Shown here: piece by piece, positions 7,245 to 14,589 of the stretch
Layout of the letters: each line of letters begins with the position of its first letter
How positions within the stretch are numbered: the stretch's first letter is position 1
Notes under the pieces: generated by a model
Told to the model about the DNA's origin: nothing
Seen by the model: the letters and a program-made list of their open reading frames with translations, nothing else
Databases searched by the model: none
NCBI GenBank assembly: GCA_030728235.1
Contig: JANRAA010000257.1
Coordinates: forward strand, 1,374 to 15,994
Origin: Flavobacteriales bacterium
GTDB lineage: Bacteria; Bacteroidota; Bacteroidia; Flavobacteriales_D; Sanyastnellaceae
Direction: 5' to 3'
DNA length: 14,621 bases
Translations under genes and position numbers: made by a program

Positions 7245-7277
7245 TTGACGATTCAATTTCTTTAATCATTATTTTTG
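7245..7277 (+). promoter_or_regulatory. Promoter of pdhB
   Basis: TATTTTTG at 7270-7277 is an exact match to the Bacteroidota -7 consensus. A TTG at 7245-7247 is 22 bases upstream, slightly longer than the usual spacing. Transcription would start near 7283-7285, which leaves about 12 bases before the ATG at 7296 and makes a start at the TTG codon 7275 impossible on this transcript. Confidence 0.55.
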
Positions 7278-7295
7278 CCCCTTGAACTGCAAACG

Positions 7296-8279
7296 ATGAG
7301 AGAAATTCAATTCAGAGAAGCTGTGGCTGAGGCCATGAGCGAAGAGATGCGCCGCGATGAGCGTGTATTCCTTATGGGAGAAGAAGTAGCCGAATACAAC
7401 GGTGCTTACAAAGCGAGTAAAGGCATGCTCGATGAATTCGGCGCCAGACGCGTAATTGACACTCCGATTGCAGAGCTTGGATTCAGCGGTATTGCAGTAG
7501 GTGCAGCAATGAACGGACTTCGTCCGATTGTTGAATTTATGACTTGGAACTTCGCAATATTGGCAGCTGACCAAATCATCAACTGCGCAGCAAAGATGCT
7601 TCAGATGTCGGGCGGACAGTTCAACATTCCGATTGTATTTCGTGGACCGAATGCTCAAGCCGGACAGTTGGCGGCTACGCACTCACAGAGTTTTGAATCG
7701 ATGTATGCGCACATACCAGGATTGAAAGTCATCACTCCTTCAAATCCTTATGATATGAAAGGATTGTTGAAGTCTGCTATTCGCGACAACGATCCTGTTT
7801 TGATCATGGAGAGTGAAAAAATGTACGGCGATAAAGGCCTTGTCCCTGAAGGAGAATTCCTGATCCCTATTGGCGTTGCTGATGTAAAGCGCGAAGGTAC
7901 AGATGTAACCATCGTAAGCTTTGGAAAGATCATGAAGACAGCCCTTGCTGCAGCGGAAGCACTCGCTCAAGAGGGAATCAGCGCTGAAGTTATCGACCTT
8001 CGCACGATTCGTCCGCTTGATATCGACACCATCGTTAAGTCTGTAAAGAAAACGAACCGATTGATCATCCTCGAAGAAAGTTTCCCTGTTTGCTCAATTT
8101 CCACCGAAATAGCTTACCGTGTTCAGGCCAACGCTTTCGATTATTTGGATGCTCCGATACGTCGACTTACGCAAACGGATACTCCTTTTGCCTTCGCTCC
8201 TACTTTGATAGACGCAGCATTACCAAACTTGGGTGACGTTGTTCGCACGGCAAAAGAGCTCTTATACGTAACAAAATAG
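7296..8279 (+). CDS. pdhB: Pyruvate dehydrogenase E1 component, beta subunit
   Basis: The beta subunit of the thiamine diphosphate-dependent E1 enzyme, which decarboxylates pyruvate to start acetyl-CoA formation. From the ATG at 7296 it has 327 residues and begins MREIQFREAVAEAM, the usual family start. A longer reading from TTG at 7275 adds seven residues but overlaps the promoter. Motifs: MGEEVAEYNGAY (27-38), DTPIAELGFSGIAVGAA (55-71) with E60 as the conserved glutamate that activates thiamine diphosphate, FRGPNAQAGQLAATHSQ (115-131), TPSNPYDMKGLL (147-158) and DLRTIRPLD (234-242). The alpha subunit and the E2 subunit are not in this window. A lone pdhB divergent from etfBA is, to my recollection, a recurring arrangement in Flavobacteriia. 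A branched-chain 2-oxoacid dehydrogenase beta subunit is the less likely alternative. Confidence 0.94.
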   Translation: MREIQFREAVAEAMSEEMRRDERVFLMGEEVAEYNGAYKASKGMLDEFGARRVIDTPIAELGFSGIAVGAAMNGLRPIVEFMTWNFAILAADQIINCAAKMLQMSGGQFNIPIVFRGPNAQAGQLAATHSQSFESMYAHIPGLKVITPSNPYDMKGLLKSAIRDNDPVLIMESEKMYGDKGLVPEGEFLIPIGVADVKREGTDVTIVSFGKIMKTALAAAEALAQEGISAEVIDLRTIRPLDIDTIVKSVKKTNRLIILEESFPVCSISTEIAYRVQANAFDYLDAPIRRLTQTDTPFAFAPTLIDAALPNLGDVVRTAKELLYVTK

Positions 8280-8360
8280 GCTTTTTCCTTTATTACTTTG
8301 TTGCATTTTTTTGGCTATCTAATCGAAAGCCCTATTTTTGCGCGCGCTTCTAAAAAGCCT
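8278..8360. repeat. Inverted repeat flanking the hppA promoter
   Basis: AGGCTTTTT (8278-8286) and AAAAAGCCT (8352-8360) are perfect 9-base inverted copies separated by 65 bases. The left copy overlaps the pdhB stop codon and the right copy lies in the hppA leader. They bracket the promoter. The spacing is long for a terminator and the sequence is simple, so it may be chance. Confidence 0.3.
8311..8340 (+). promoter_or_regulatory. Promoter of hppA
   Basis: TTG (8311-8313), exactly 19 bases of spacer, then TATTTTTG (8333-8340). Both elements and the spacing match the Bacteroidota housekeeping promoter, TTG then about 19 bases then TAnnTTTG. It predicts a start near 8346 and a leader of about 35 bases before the ATG at 8381. 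It is the best promoter match in the window. Confidence 0.75.
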
Positions 8361-8380
8361 TAAACAATTATAACTTATAT

Positions 8381-10627
8381 ATGGATAACTTAATTTACAT
8401 CCTTCCAGGGTTCGGACTCATCGGATTGATATTCATGTTCATCAAAATGGCATGGGTAAAAAAACAAAACCCGGGTAACGAGAGAATGCAAGAAATCTCG
8501 AAAAGCATCAAAGAAGGTGCATTGGCATTCTTAAGCGCTGAATACCGCTTGCTAGCAATATTCGTAGTCATTGCCTCGGTGGCTTTATTTTGGATATCTC
8601 GAATCGTTGAAACAACAAGTTGGATGATCGTACCTGCTTTTATTGTAGGTGCTGTTTTCTCAGCCGTTGCAGGAAATATCGGAATGCGCATCGCTACTGA
8701 TGCAAACTCACGCACCACTGAAGCTGCTCGTACCAGCCTTCCTCAAGCTTTGAAAGTTTCTTTCGGCGGCGGAACAGTTATGGGACTTGGTGTAGCTGGT
8801 TTGGCTGTTCTTGGTTTGAGCTTATTCTTCATTTTCTTCATGAATCAATTCATGACAGAAGGGGGGAATTTCTATAACGACATGACAGTTGCCCTTGAAG
8901 CCCTTGCCGGTTTCTCGCTAGGAGCTGAATCAATCGCATTATTCGCTCGTGTTGGCGGTGGTATCTATACCAAGGCTGCCGACGTTGGTGCTGACCTTGT
9001 TGGTAAGGTAGAAGCTGGAATTCCAGAAGATGACCCTCGTAACCCAGCCACTATTGCGGATAACGTAGGTGATAACGTAGGTGACGTTGCAGGTATGGGT
9101 GCTGACTTGTTCGGTTCTTATGTTGCAACCGTTTTGGCGTCGATGGTGCTAGGTAACTACATCATTAAAGACATGGCTGATTCAGGGCAAATTGAAGCAG
9201 CCTTCAACGGCATGGGGCCTATCCTCCTTCCTCTTATGATTGCAGGAGTTGGTATCATCGCATCTATCATTGGAACCTTCCTTGTTCGCATTAAAGATAA
9301 CAGCGCGAAAGAAGCTGACGTTCAGCGCGCTTTGAACATAGGTAACATCGCCTCTATCATTCTATCTGCTATCGCAGGATGGTTTTTGGTTGATTGGTTG
9401 CTTCCTGAAACCATCACAGGAATGAAATTCTTCGGTGAAGGTTTGAAAGATATCCCTAGCCGTCATGTCTTCTACGCGACATTGGTTGGTTTGTCTGTTG
9501 GGTATTTGATCTCAATGTTCACAGAATACTACACTGCGCTTGGTAAGAAGCCTGTTATGAATATCGTCCAGAACTCTGCTACAGGCGCTGCAACGAATAT
9601 CATCGCTGGACTTTCTACAGGTATGATTTCAACTGCTTCTTCGGTTATCCTTTTCGCTGCTGCGATATGGGGTTCATACGCATTGGCTGGATTCTACGGT
9701 GTTGCTATCGCAGCTTCTGCGATGATGGCCACAACTGCAATGCAATTGGCAATCGACGCTTTCGGTCCGATCGCAGATAACGCAGGTGGTGTGGCTGAAA
9801 TGAGTGAACTACCAGCTGAAGTGCGTCAACGTACCGACATTCTAGACTCAGTTGGTAACACAACTGCAGCAGTGGGTAAAGGTTTCGCAATTGCATCTGC
9901 TGCGCTTACAGCACTTGCTTTGTTTGCTGCATATGTAACTTTCACGGGTATTGAAGGCATCAACATCTTCAAAGCAGATGTACTTGCCGCTTTGTTTATC
10001 GGTGGTATGATACCAGTTGTTTTCTCTGCATTGGCGATGAAGTCTGTAGGTAAAGCTGCCATGGAAATGGTTATGGAAGTGCGTCGTCAATTCCGCGAGA
10101 TTCCAGGCATCATGGACGGAACTGGAAAACCTGAATACGGCAAATGTGTTGAGATTTCTACGAAAGCAGCGTTGAAAGAAATGATGCTCCCTGGAGCCAT
10201 TACTATCATCACTCCAATTATCATGGGCTTTTTGATGGGCGCTGAAGCGCTAGGAGCTTACATGGCTGGTGTTGCTGTATCTGGTGTGCTTTGGGCAATC
10301 TTCCAAAACAATGCTGGTGGAGCATGGGACAATGCTAAGAAATCATTCGAAGCAGGTGTAATGATCAACGGTGAAATGACTTTCAAAGGTTCTGATGCTC
10401 ACAAAGCAGCTGTTACTGGAGATACCGTTGGTGACCCATTCAAAGATACTTCTGGACCATCAATGAATATCCTTATCAAACTAACTTGTTTGGTTGGATT
10501 GGTAATCGCTCCAATTTTGGGAGAGAAGAACCACAAAGAAGGTTCTACCCATTCTCAAAATGAAATCTCAGTTCCTGCTGAAACAGCAGAAGCAGCTGAG
10601 GTGGCTCAATGGAATACTGCTCAATAA
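8381..10627 (+). CDS. hppA: Membrane-bound ion-pumping pyrophosphatase, K+-dependent, probably proton-translocating
   Basis: A 748-residue integral membrane pyrophosphatase that couples pyrophosphate hydrolysis to ion export. The catalytic blocks are complete: DVGADLVGKVEAGIPEDDPR (201-220), the acidic DNVGDNVGD motif (227-235), DAFGPIADNAGG (459-470) and DTVGDPFKDTSGPS (681-694). A496 and G499 in GNTTAAVGKG (492-501) are the signature of K+-dependent enzymes; K+-independent ones have Lys and Thr there. The gate region is unusual: the position after ADLF (G245) is Gly where Na+-pumping relatives such as the Thermotoga enzyme have Glu, while GAES (181-184) carries Glu183 where those enzymes have Ser. 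This matches the Flavobacterium johnsoniae-type H+ pump as I recall it. A hydrophilic tail of about 35 residues follows the last helix. It has its own strong promoter and is followed 33 bases later by yceI. Confidence 0.95.
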   Translation: MDNLIYILPGFGLIGLIFMFIKMAWVKKQNPGNERMQEISKSIKEGALAFLSAEYRLLAIFVVIASVALFWISRIVETTSWMIVPAFIVGAVFSAVAGNIGMRIATDANSRTTEAARTSLPQALKVSFGGGTVMGLGVAGLAVLGLSLFFIFFMNQFMTEGGNFYNDMTVALEALAGFSLGAESIALFARVGGGIYTKAADVGADLVGKVEAGIPEDDPRNPATIADNVGDNVGDVAGMGADLFGSYVATVLASMVLGNYIIKDMADSGQIEAAFNGMGPILLPLMIAGVGIIASIIGTFLVRIKDNSAKEADVQRALNIGNIASIILSAIAGWFLVDWLLPETITGMKFFGEGLKDIPSRHVFYATLVGLSVGYLISMFTEYYTALGKKPVMNIVQNSATGAATNIIAGLSTGMISTASSVILFAAAIWGSYALAGFYGVAIAASAMMATTAMQLAIDAFGPIADNAGGVAEMSELPAEVRQRTDILDSVGNTTAAVGKGFAIASAALTALALFAAYVTFTGIEGINIFKADVLAALFIGGMIPVVFSALAMKSVGKAAMEMVMEVRRQFREIPGIMDGTGKPEYGKCVEISTKAALKEMMLPGAITIITPIIMGFLMGAEALGAYMAGVAVSGVLWAIFQNNAGGAWDNAKKSFEAGVMINGEMTFKGSDAHKAAVTGDTVGDPFKDTSGPSMNILIKLTCLVGLVIAPILGEKNHKEGSTHSQNEISVPAETAEAAEVAQWNTAQ

Positions 10628-10660
10628 TTAAAAGAGCATTTAACGCCAAATACCTTTAAA

Positions 10661-11461
10661 ATGAAAGCAAAATTTGTCCTTTTCATCGCTGCTGGTCTTT
10701 TCATCGCATCGTGCGGTAGTGAGCCAGAAGTAAAAAAACTTGAGCCTTGCGATTGTGTAGACCTTTATAAAGGTGAAGATCAGGTTCAAAAAACGGCTTG
10801 TGATGATGCCCGTAAAGTAGAAGCATTCGATGAGCAATTCCGTCGCTGCATGGCAGCTGCAATTACCGGTCGCAATCCTGAAGAAGTGAACATGGTGAAA
10901 GATGATGAGATTTCATTAACACCACCTGCTGATGGGGTGTACAAGCTCGATACAAAAGGTTCTAATGTGCAGTGGAAAGGAAGCAAAGTAATCGGTTCTT
11001 CTCACACAGGTCTTTTGTCTTTCGCAGGTGGGAAATTATCTTTCACTGATGGAAAATTGGTTTCTGGAGACTTCTCTGTAGACATGACCACATTGACAGA
11101 TACCGACCTCCCAACTGAAGAACGTGGGAAATTAGAAGGTCACCTCAAAAGTGCTGACTTCTTCGACGTAGAGAATCATCCTACTGCGTCTTTCCAAATT
11201 AAGAGTGTTGAATCTGTTGATCATAAAGCAGAATTCCAAGGCACATTGAATATCAAAGGCAAAGAGAAAGTTGTTACAGGCAATGCCGTTCTTGCTAGCA
11301 CAGGAACCAATGGGGCAGTTATTTCTGGCACTTTGATTTTCGACAGAACTGATTTTGATGTCCGCTACGGTTCTTCGAAATTCTTCGACGTAGTTGGCGA
11401 CAAAGTAATCAGCGACGAAATCATGATTACTTTCAAAGTAAAAGCTCTTCAGCAGAACTAA
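10661..11461 (+). CDS. YceI-family lipoprotein
   Basis: A 266-residue exported lipoprotein. The N-terminus is a signal peptide ending in the lipobox FIASC, with C18 as the lipidated cysteine, followed by GSEPE. Residues about 89-264 are a YceI domain, a lipocalin-like barrel thought to hold isoprenoid-type lipids. It shows the family pattern YKLDTKGSNVQWKGSKV (94-110), the segment FSVDMTTLTDTDLP, GHLKSADFFDVENHP and the ending RTDFDVRYGS. Between lipobox and barrel lies a short extra region (about 25-75) with four cysteines (C30, C32, C47, C63), which is not part of the usual YceI fold. The 33-base gap after hppA suggests read-through from the hppA promoter. A strong terminator follows. The ligand is unknown. 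Confidence 0.9.
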   Translation: MKAKFVLFIAAGLFIASCGSEPEVKKLEPCDCVDLYKGEDQVQKTACDDARKVEAFDEQFRRCMAAAITGRNPEEVNMVKDDEISLTPPADGVYKLDTKGSNVQWKGSKVIGSSHTGLLSFAGGKLSFTDGKLVSGDFSVDMTTLTDTDLPTEERGKLEGHLKSADFFDVENHPTASFQIKSVESVDHKAEFQGTLNIKGKEKVVTGNAVLASTGTNGAVISGTLIFDRTDFDVRYGSSKFFDVVGDKVISDEIMITFKVKALQQN

Positions 11462-11477
11462 TTATTAGTTGCTGACC

Positions 11478-11511
11478 AATAAAAAAGCCCGAGTGATCGG
11501 GCTTTTTTATT
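11478..11511. terminator. Bidirectional intrinsic terminator between yceI and the kinase gene
   Basis: A perfect 15-bp stem, AATAAAAAAGCCCGA (11478-11492) paired with TCGGGCTTTTTTATT (11497-11511), around a GTGA loop. The GC-rich core is flanked by A and T runs on both sides, so it works in both directions. It sits between the convergent ends at 11461 and 11543. Confidence 0.93.
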
Positions 11512-11542
11512 GTCTATAATTTCATCTTTTGAAAAGCTGATA

Positions 11543-12157
11543 TCAAAATAGTCCGTTCAACTCTCCATCTATTGCCTGAATAATCTTCCCTAGGTCTTCA
11601 GACTCTTCATGAAAACGGTTATTGTCGATATCAATAATCAACAACTTACCTTTGTCATACGTCGAAATCCATGCTTCGTAACGCTCGTTCAATCGCGTTA
11701 AATAGTCGAGTCGGATGGCCTCTTCATACTCACGTCCTCGTTTTTGGATGTTCGCAACCAAAGCTGGCACGCTGGCACGCAAATAAATCATAAGGTCTGG
11801 CGGGTTAAGGAATTCATCCATCAAACCAAAAAGATCCATGTAGTTCTCGAAATCACGTGTGGTCATCAAGCCCATCGCGTGCAAGTTCGGAGCAAAGATA
11901 TATGCGTCTTCATAAATGGTGCGATCCTGAATAATCTTCGCACCAGATTTACGCAAATCCATCAGTTGCGAAAAACGTGAATTCAAGAAATAGATTTGCA
12001 AATTGAACGACCATCTTTGCATGTCTTTGTAGAAGTCATTCAAATATGGGTTATCATCAACGTTCTCATAATGAGGTTGATACTTATAATGTTTGGCAAG
12101 AAGCGTGGTTAGAGTGGTCTTCCCAGACCCGATATTACCGGCTATAGCTAGGTGCAT
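11543..12157 (-). CDS. Deoxynucleoside kinase (dNK/dGK-dCK family)
   Basis: A 204-residue cytosolic kinase that phosphorylates deoxynucleosides for salvage. The P-loop GNIGSGKT is at 7-14, the conserved E31 follows, DRT (78-80) with YED (82-84) is the DRS-type substrate motif, and KRGREYE (139-145) is the arginine-rich lid. The length and order of motifs fit the bacterial deoxyadenosine/deoxyguanosine kinase group rather than viral-type thymidine kinase 1. Base specificity cannot be read with confidence. It follows the propeller-like gene by 62 bases; no clear promoter lies in that gap, so it may be the third gene of the GH3 transcript. It ends at the shared bidirectional terminator. Confidence 0.92.
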   Translation of the reverse strand: MHLAIAGNIGSGKTTLTTLLAKHYKYQPHYENVDDNPYLNDFYKDMQRWSFNLQIYFLNSRFSQLMDLRKSGAKIIQDRTIYEDAYIFAPNLHAMGLMTTRDFENYMDLFGLMDEFLNPPDLMIYLRASVPALVANIQKRGREYEEAIRLDYLTRLNERYEAWISTYDKGKLLIIDIDNNRFHEESEDLGKIIQAIDGELNGLF

Positions 12158-12219
12158 TTAACTTCGATTTAGAAAGGGAACTAAGGTACCAAAAAGTTCT
12201 GCTTCTGCCAGACAAAAAG

Positions 12220-12963
12220 TCAATTCTGGCGGACACAAATACGATTTTGTTGAAAAATAAATTGCTTGTTCTTTACTTGATCGAAGCGTTCCGCAGAAAC
12301 ATCTATTCCTGCGATATCTCTTGATGCATATGAATAGGTGTAAAAGCCTTCTTTAGATCGTATCGATATGGCATCTGCATGCGCTCGGATGGCCTCAATA
12401 TTTTCAAACCTCACACGATGAGTCAAGGTTCCAAAACGATCAAAAATCCATATACCATAATTGCCATCAGCAATAAACAGTTGCTCATGTCGCTCGGCCA
12501 TTCCGACAAGGGCTATATCCCCGCCAATGATGCCTGGGAGATATCCCGACTGCGCCCGAATCTCCATCCGTTCATCAACCAAAAGCAATTCTTTATTAAT
12601 TGCGTCATATACCCAAAACTGCTGATTCACTCCCGAGGCAATCATCTCAACCATGCCAAAGTTGTTATTCCACAATGATAGCAAACGCTGCTCACTCAGT
12701 GTGTTGTCTAAAATGCACAGGTTACTGGTTTCTTCATAAAACACAATTGGCCTCAATGGATTACTTAAATCTACTTGTGAGATCTTCCCTAGATCCATCC
12801 GACTGTACACAAACAGTGTATCGCCATTGTCGCGGTGTTTCACCAATGAAAAATCAGAAATGGTATAGAGATAACCCAAATCATCAACAAGGAAATCATT
12901 GGCCCGTGTATCCCAACAATGATCTATCCCAAAAACTGAAATCGCTATCAATATCCAATTCAT
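12220..12963 (-). CDS. Exported propeller-like protein of unknown function, coupled to the GH3 gene
   Basis: A 247-residue protein I cannot assign to a named function. The N-terminus has a short hydrophobic stretch (MNWILIAISVFGI) that could be a signal peptide. The rest is rich in short strands with recurring units such as DDLGYLYTISDFSLVKHRDN (27-46), QFWVYDAINKELLLVDERME (115-134) and LFIADGNYGIWIFDRFGTLT (162-181). This pattern, a hydrophobic strand, Asp or Asn, then another strand, is typical of beta-propeller blades, but there are too few clear units to count. The block LGKISQVDLSNPLRPIVFYE (58-77) resembles hypothetical proteins I recall from other Flavobacteriia. Its ATG overlaps the GH3 stop as ATGA, implying translational coupling. 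Confidence 0.72.
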   Translation of the reverse strand: MNWILIAISVFGIDHCWDTRANDFLVDDLGYLYTISDFSLVKHRDNGDTLFVYSRMDLGKISQVDLSNPLRPIVFYEETSNLCILDNTLSEQRLLSLWNNNFGMVEMIASGVNQQFWVYDAINKELLLVDERMEIRAQSGYLPGIIGGDIALVGMAERHEQLFIADGNYGIWIFDRFGTLTHRVRFENIEAIRAHADAISIRSKEGFYTYSYASRDIAGIDVSAERFDQVKNKQFIFQQNRICVRQN

Positions 12964-14474
12964 ACCAATTCCGAAAATTGCAATATTGATTCCACAATGT
13001 TTCGATCATTGCTCAACCTTGGAACTTTATGCTGTCCGCCCAGCTTCCCTTTCGACTTCAACCACTCATAGAAAGTGCCCGGAGCTAAGACTTTGAGTGT
13101 TGGTGAACCCATGTTCAAATCAAACGCACGCTTAGCGGCATAATCAGAATTCAACTCCTTCAAACGGTTATCAACATCAACCATGAACTGCTCGTAGGAT
13201 GCTGGTGGAGTCGAGAACTCGATTAGCCATTCGTGACCGCCTTGATGTTGGTCAGACATGTATATCGGACAAACGGTATAATCATTTACCATGGCATTGT
13301 GAAGTCGACAAGCATTAGCAATTGCATCTTCTGCATTGTCGATAACAACCTCTTCTCCGAATGCATTGATGAAGAGTTTGGTGCGGCCCGCTACTTGTAT
13401 CCGAAATGGAAAAGTAGAGGTAACCCGAACGGTATCTCCAACCAGATATCTCCACAAACCAGCATTTGAGCTAATCACAATGGCATACACATGTCCCAAT
13501 TCCAACTCTTGCAAGGTGAGCGTGATTGGAAAGTCTTTACCCAACTCTTCTAAGGGCACTAATTCATAATAGATTCCATAGTCGAGCATCAGCAACATCT
13601 CATCAGAATCCAATCTGTCTTGAATACCGAAGAAACCTTCGCTCGCATTGTAAGTTTCAACGTAGTTCATCCCCTTTGAAGAGATGATGGATTCAAATTG
13701 CGCCCTATATGGTTTGAAGCTAACACCTCCATGCATAAACAATTCGAGGTTCGGCCAAACTTCGTTGATGTCATCTACTCCTTTGATTTCAAGAATCCTT
13801 TTCAAGAGAAGTAACGTCCAAGATGGAACCCCGGCCAGAATAGCTACGTCATCATTCATGGTGGCATATGCCATCCGATCAATTTTTTCTTCCCAGTTAT
13901 CGTGAAGGGCGATTTCGAGTGCAGGGGTGCGCCGAAATTCAACCCACAGTGGTAAATTCTGAATAATGATGGCCGACAAATCGCCTGAGTACCCTTCCAC
14001 CCCTTCTTCATTCGGCTTGCTAGTACCCCCAACAACCAAATGTTTACCTGTTATGAGTCTAGCGTCGGGATTGTTATGATAATACATGGCTAGCAGATCT
14101 TTGCCTCCTTTGTAATGACAATCTTCAAGCGCTTCTTTGGTCACAGGAATGTACTTGCTCTGTGCATCTGTTGTCCCCGACGACTTCGCAAACCAACGGG
14201 TTTTGGTGGGCCATAAAACATCTGGCTCACCCTCACGAACTCTGTTGATATAGGGCTTGAGTGACTCGTAGTTTCTAACAGGGACGTTCTTTTTGAAGTC
14301 TGCCAGACTCATGCCGACCGAAAACCCATGTGCTTTTCCAAAAGTTGTTTGTGCGCCATTCTCCACCAGCCTATCAAACCATTCTTGCTGCACCTCCATC
14401 GGGTACTTCTTGAACAGTTCAATTTGATGAATGCGTTTCTTTATAAACCAGGAGAAAACAGCGTTAAATGGCAT
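12960..14474 (-). CDS. GH3-family acyl-adenylating amido synthetase-like protein
   Basis: A 504-residue protein of the GH3 family, named from plant auxin-responsive enzymes that adenylate a carboxylic acid with ATP and conjugate it to an amino acid. It belongs to the adenylate-forming superfamily. The three nucleotide motifs are present: SSGTTDAQSKYIP (98-110), YNASEGFFG (275-283) and YLVGDTVRV (343-351), and GRTKLFINAFGEEV (363-376) marks the hinge to the smaller C-terminal domain. It is a little shorter than the plant enzymes, as is usual for bacterial members. Acyl and amine substrates are unknown, and no auxin pathway genes are nearby. Its TGA overlaps the ATG of the propeller-like gene by four bases. 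A terminator for the gene on its right lies just upstream. Confidence 0.9.
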   Translation of the reverse strand: MPFNAVFSWFIKKRIHQIELFKKYPMEVQQEWFDRLVENGAQTTFGKAHGFSVGMSLADFKKNVPVRNYESLKPYINRVREGEPDVLWPTKTRWFAKSSGTTDAQSKYIPVTKEALEDCHYKGGKDLLAMYYHNNPDARLITGKHLVVGGTSKPNEEGVEGYSGDLSAIIIQNLPLWVEFRRTPALEIALHDNWEEKIDRMAYATMNDDVAILAGVPSWTLLLLKRILEIKGVDDINEVWPNLELFMHGGVSFKPYRAQFESIISSKGMNYVETYNASEGFFGIQDRLDSDEMLLMLDYGIYYELVPLEELGKDFPITLTLQELELGHVYAIVISSNAGLWRYLVGDTVRVTSTFPFRIQVAGRTKLFINAFGEEVVIDNAEDAIANACRLHNAMVNDYTVCPIYMSDQHQGGHEWLIEFSTPPASYEQFMVDVDNRLKELNSDYAAKRAFDLNMGSPTLKVLAPGTFYEWLKSKGKLGGQHKVPRLSNDRNIVESILQFSELV

Positions 14475-14491
14475 AGGGTCACTCTAAGTTT

Positions 14492-14499
14492 GAAAGGTA
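14492..14499 (-). promoter_or_regulatory. Possible -7 element for the GH3 gene
   Basis: The minus strand reads TACCTTTC, seven of eight matches to TAnnTTTG, 18 bases before the ATG. A TTG lies 24 bases further upstream, which is long. The position between a terminator and a gene start makes a promoter expected here, but the match is imperfect. Confidence 0.35.
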
Positions 14500-14540
14500 G
14501 TTAAAATGGTGAAATCTTAACTCCAAGAAACCACAAAAGA

Positions 14541-14568
14541 AAAGCCCACCCTTTTTCGGGTGGGCTTT
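14541..14568 (-). terminator. Intrinsic terminator upstream of the GH3 gene
   Basis: An 11-bp perfect stem, AAAGCCCACCC (14541-14551) and GGGTGGGCTTT (14558-14568), with a 6-base loop. On the minus strand it is followed by the T-rich TTTTCTTTTG, which orients it as the terminator of the minus-strand gene at the right edge. Confidence 0.85.
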
Positions 14569-14589
14569 GAATTTTATATGTTGTACCTA

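Noticed and set aside
7120..7269. N-terminal extension of etfB of 50 codons
   Set aside because: It does not resemble ETF-beta, contains an exact -7 promoter element for the shorter gene, and the ATG at 7119 gives the normal protein start and length.
7275..7295. TTG start adding seven residues to pdhB
   Set aside because: The TTG is part of the -7 element itself and lies upstream of the predicted transcription start; the ATG at 7296 gives the family's usual N-terminus.
7269..7682. 137-codon minus-strand frame opposite pdhB
   Set aside because: Shadow of a strongly conserved gene; many cysteines and serines, no recognisable domain, and no promoter evidence.
10628..10660. TACCTTTA as a promoter directly before yceI
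   Set aside because: It lies so close to the ATG that transcription would start at or after the start codon; read-through from hppA is simpler.
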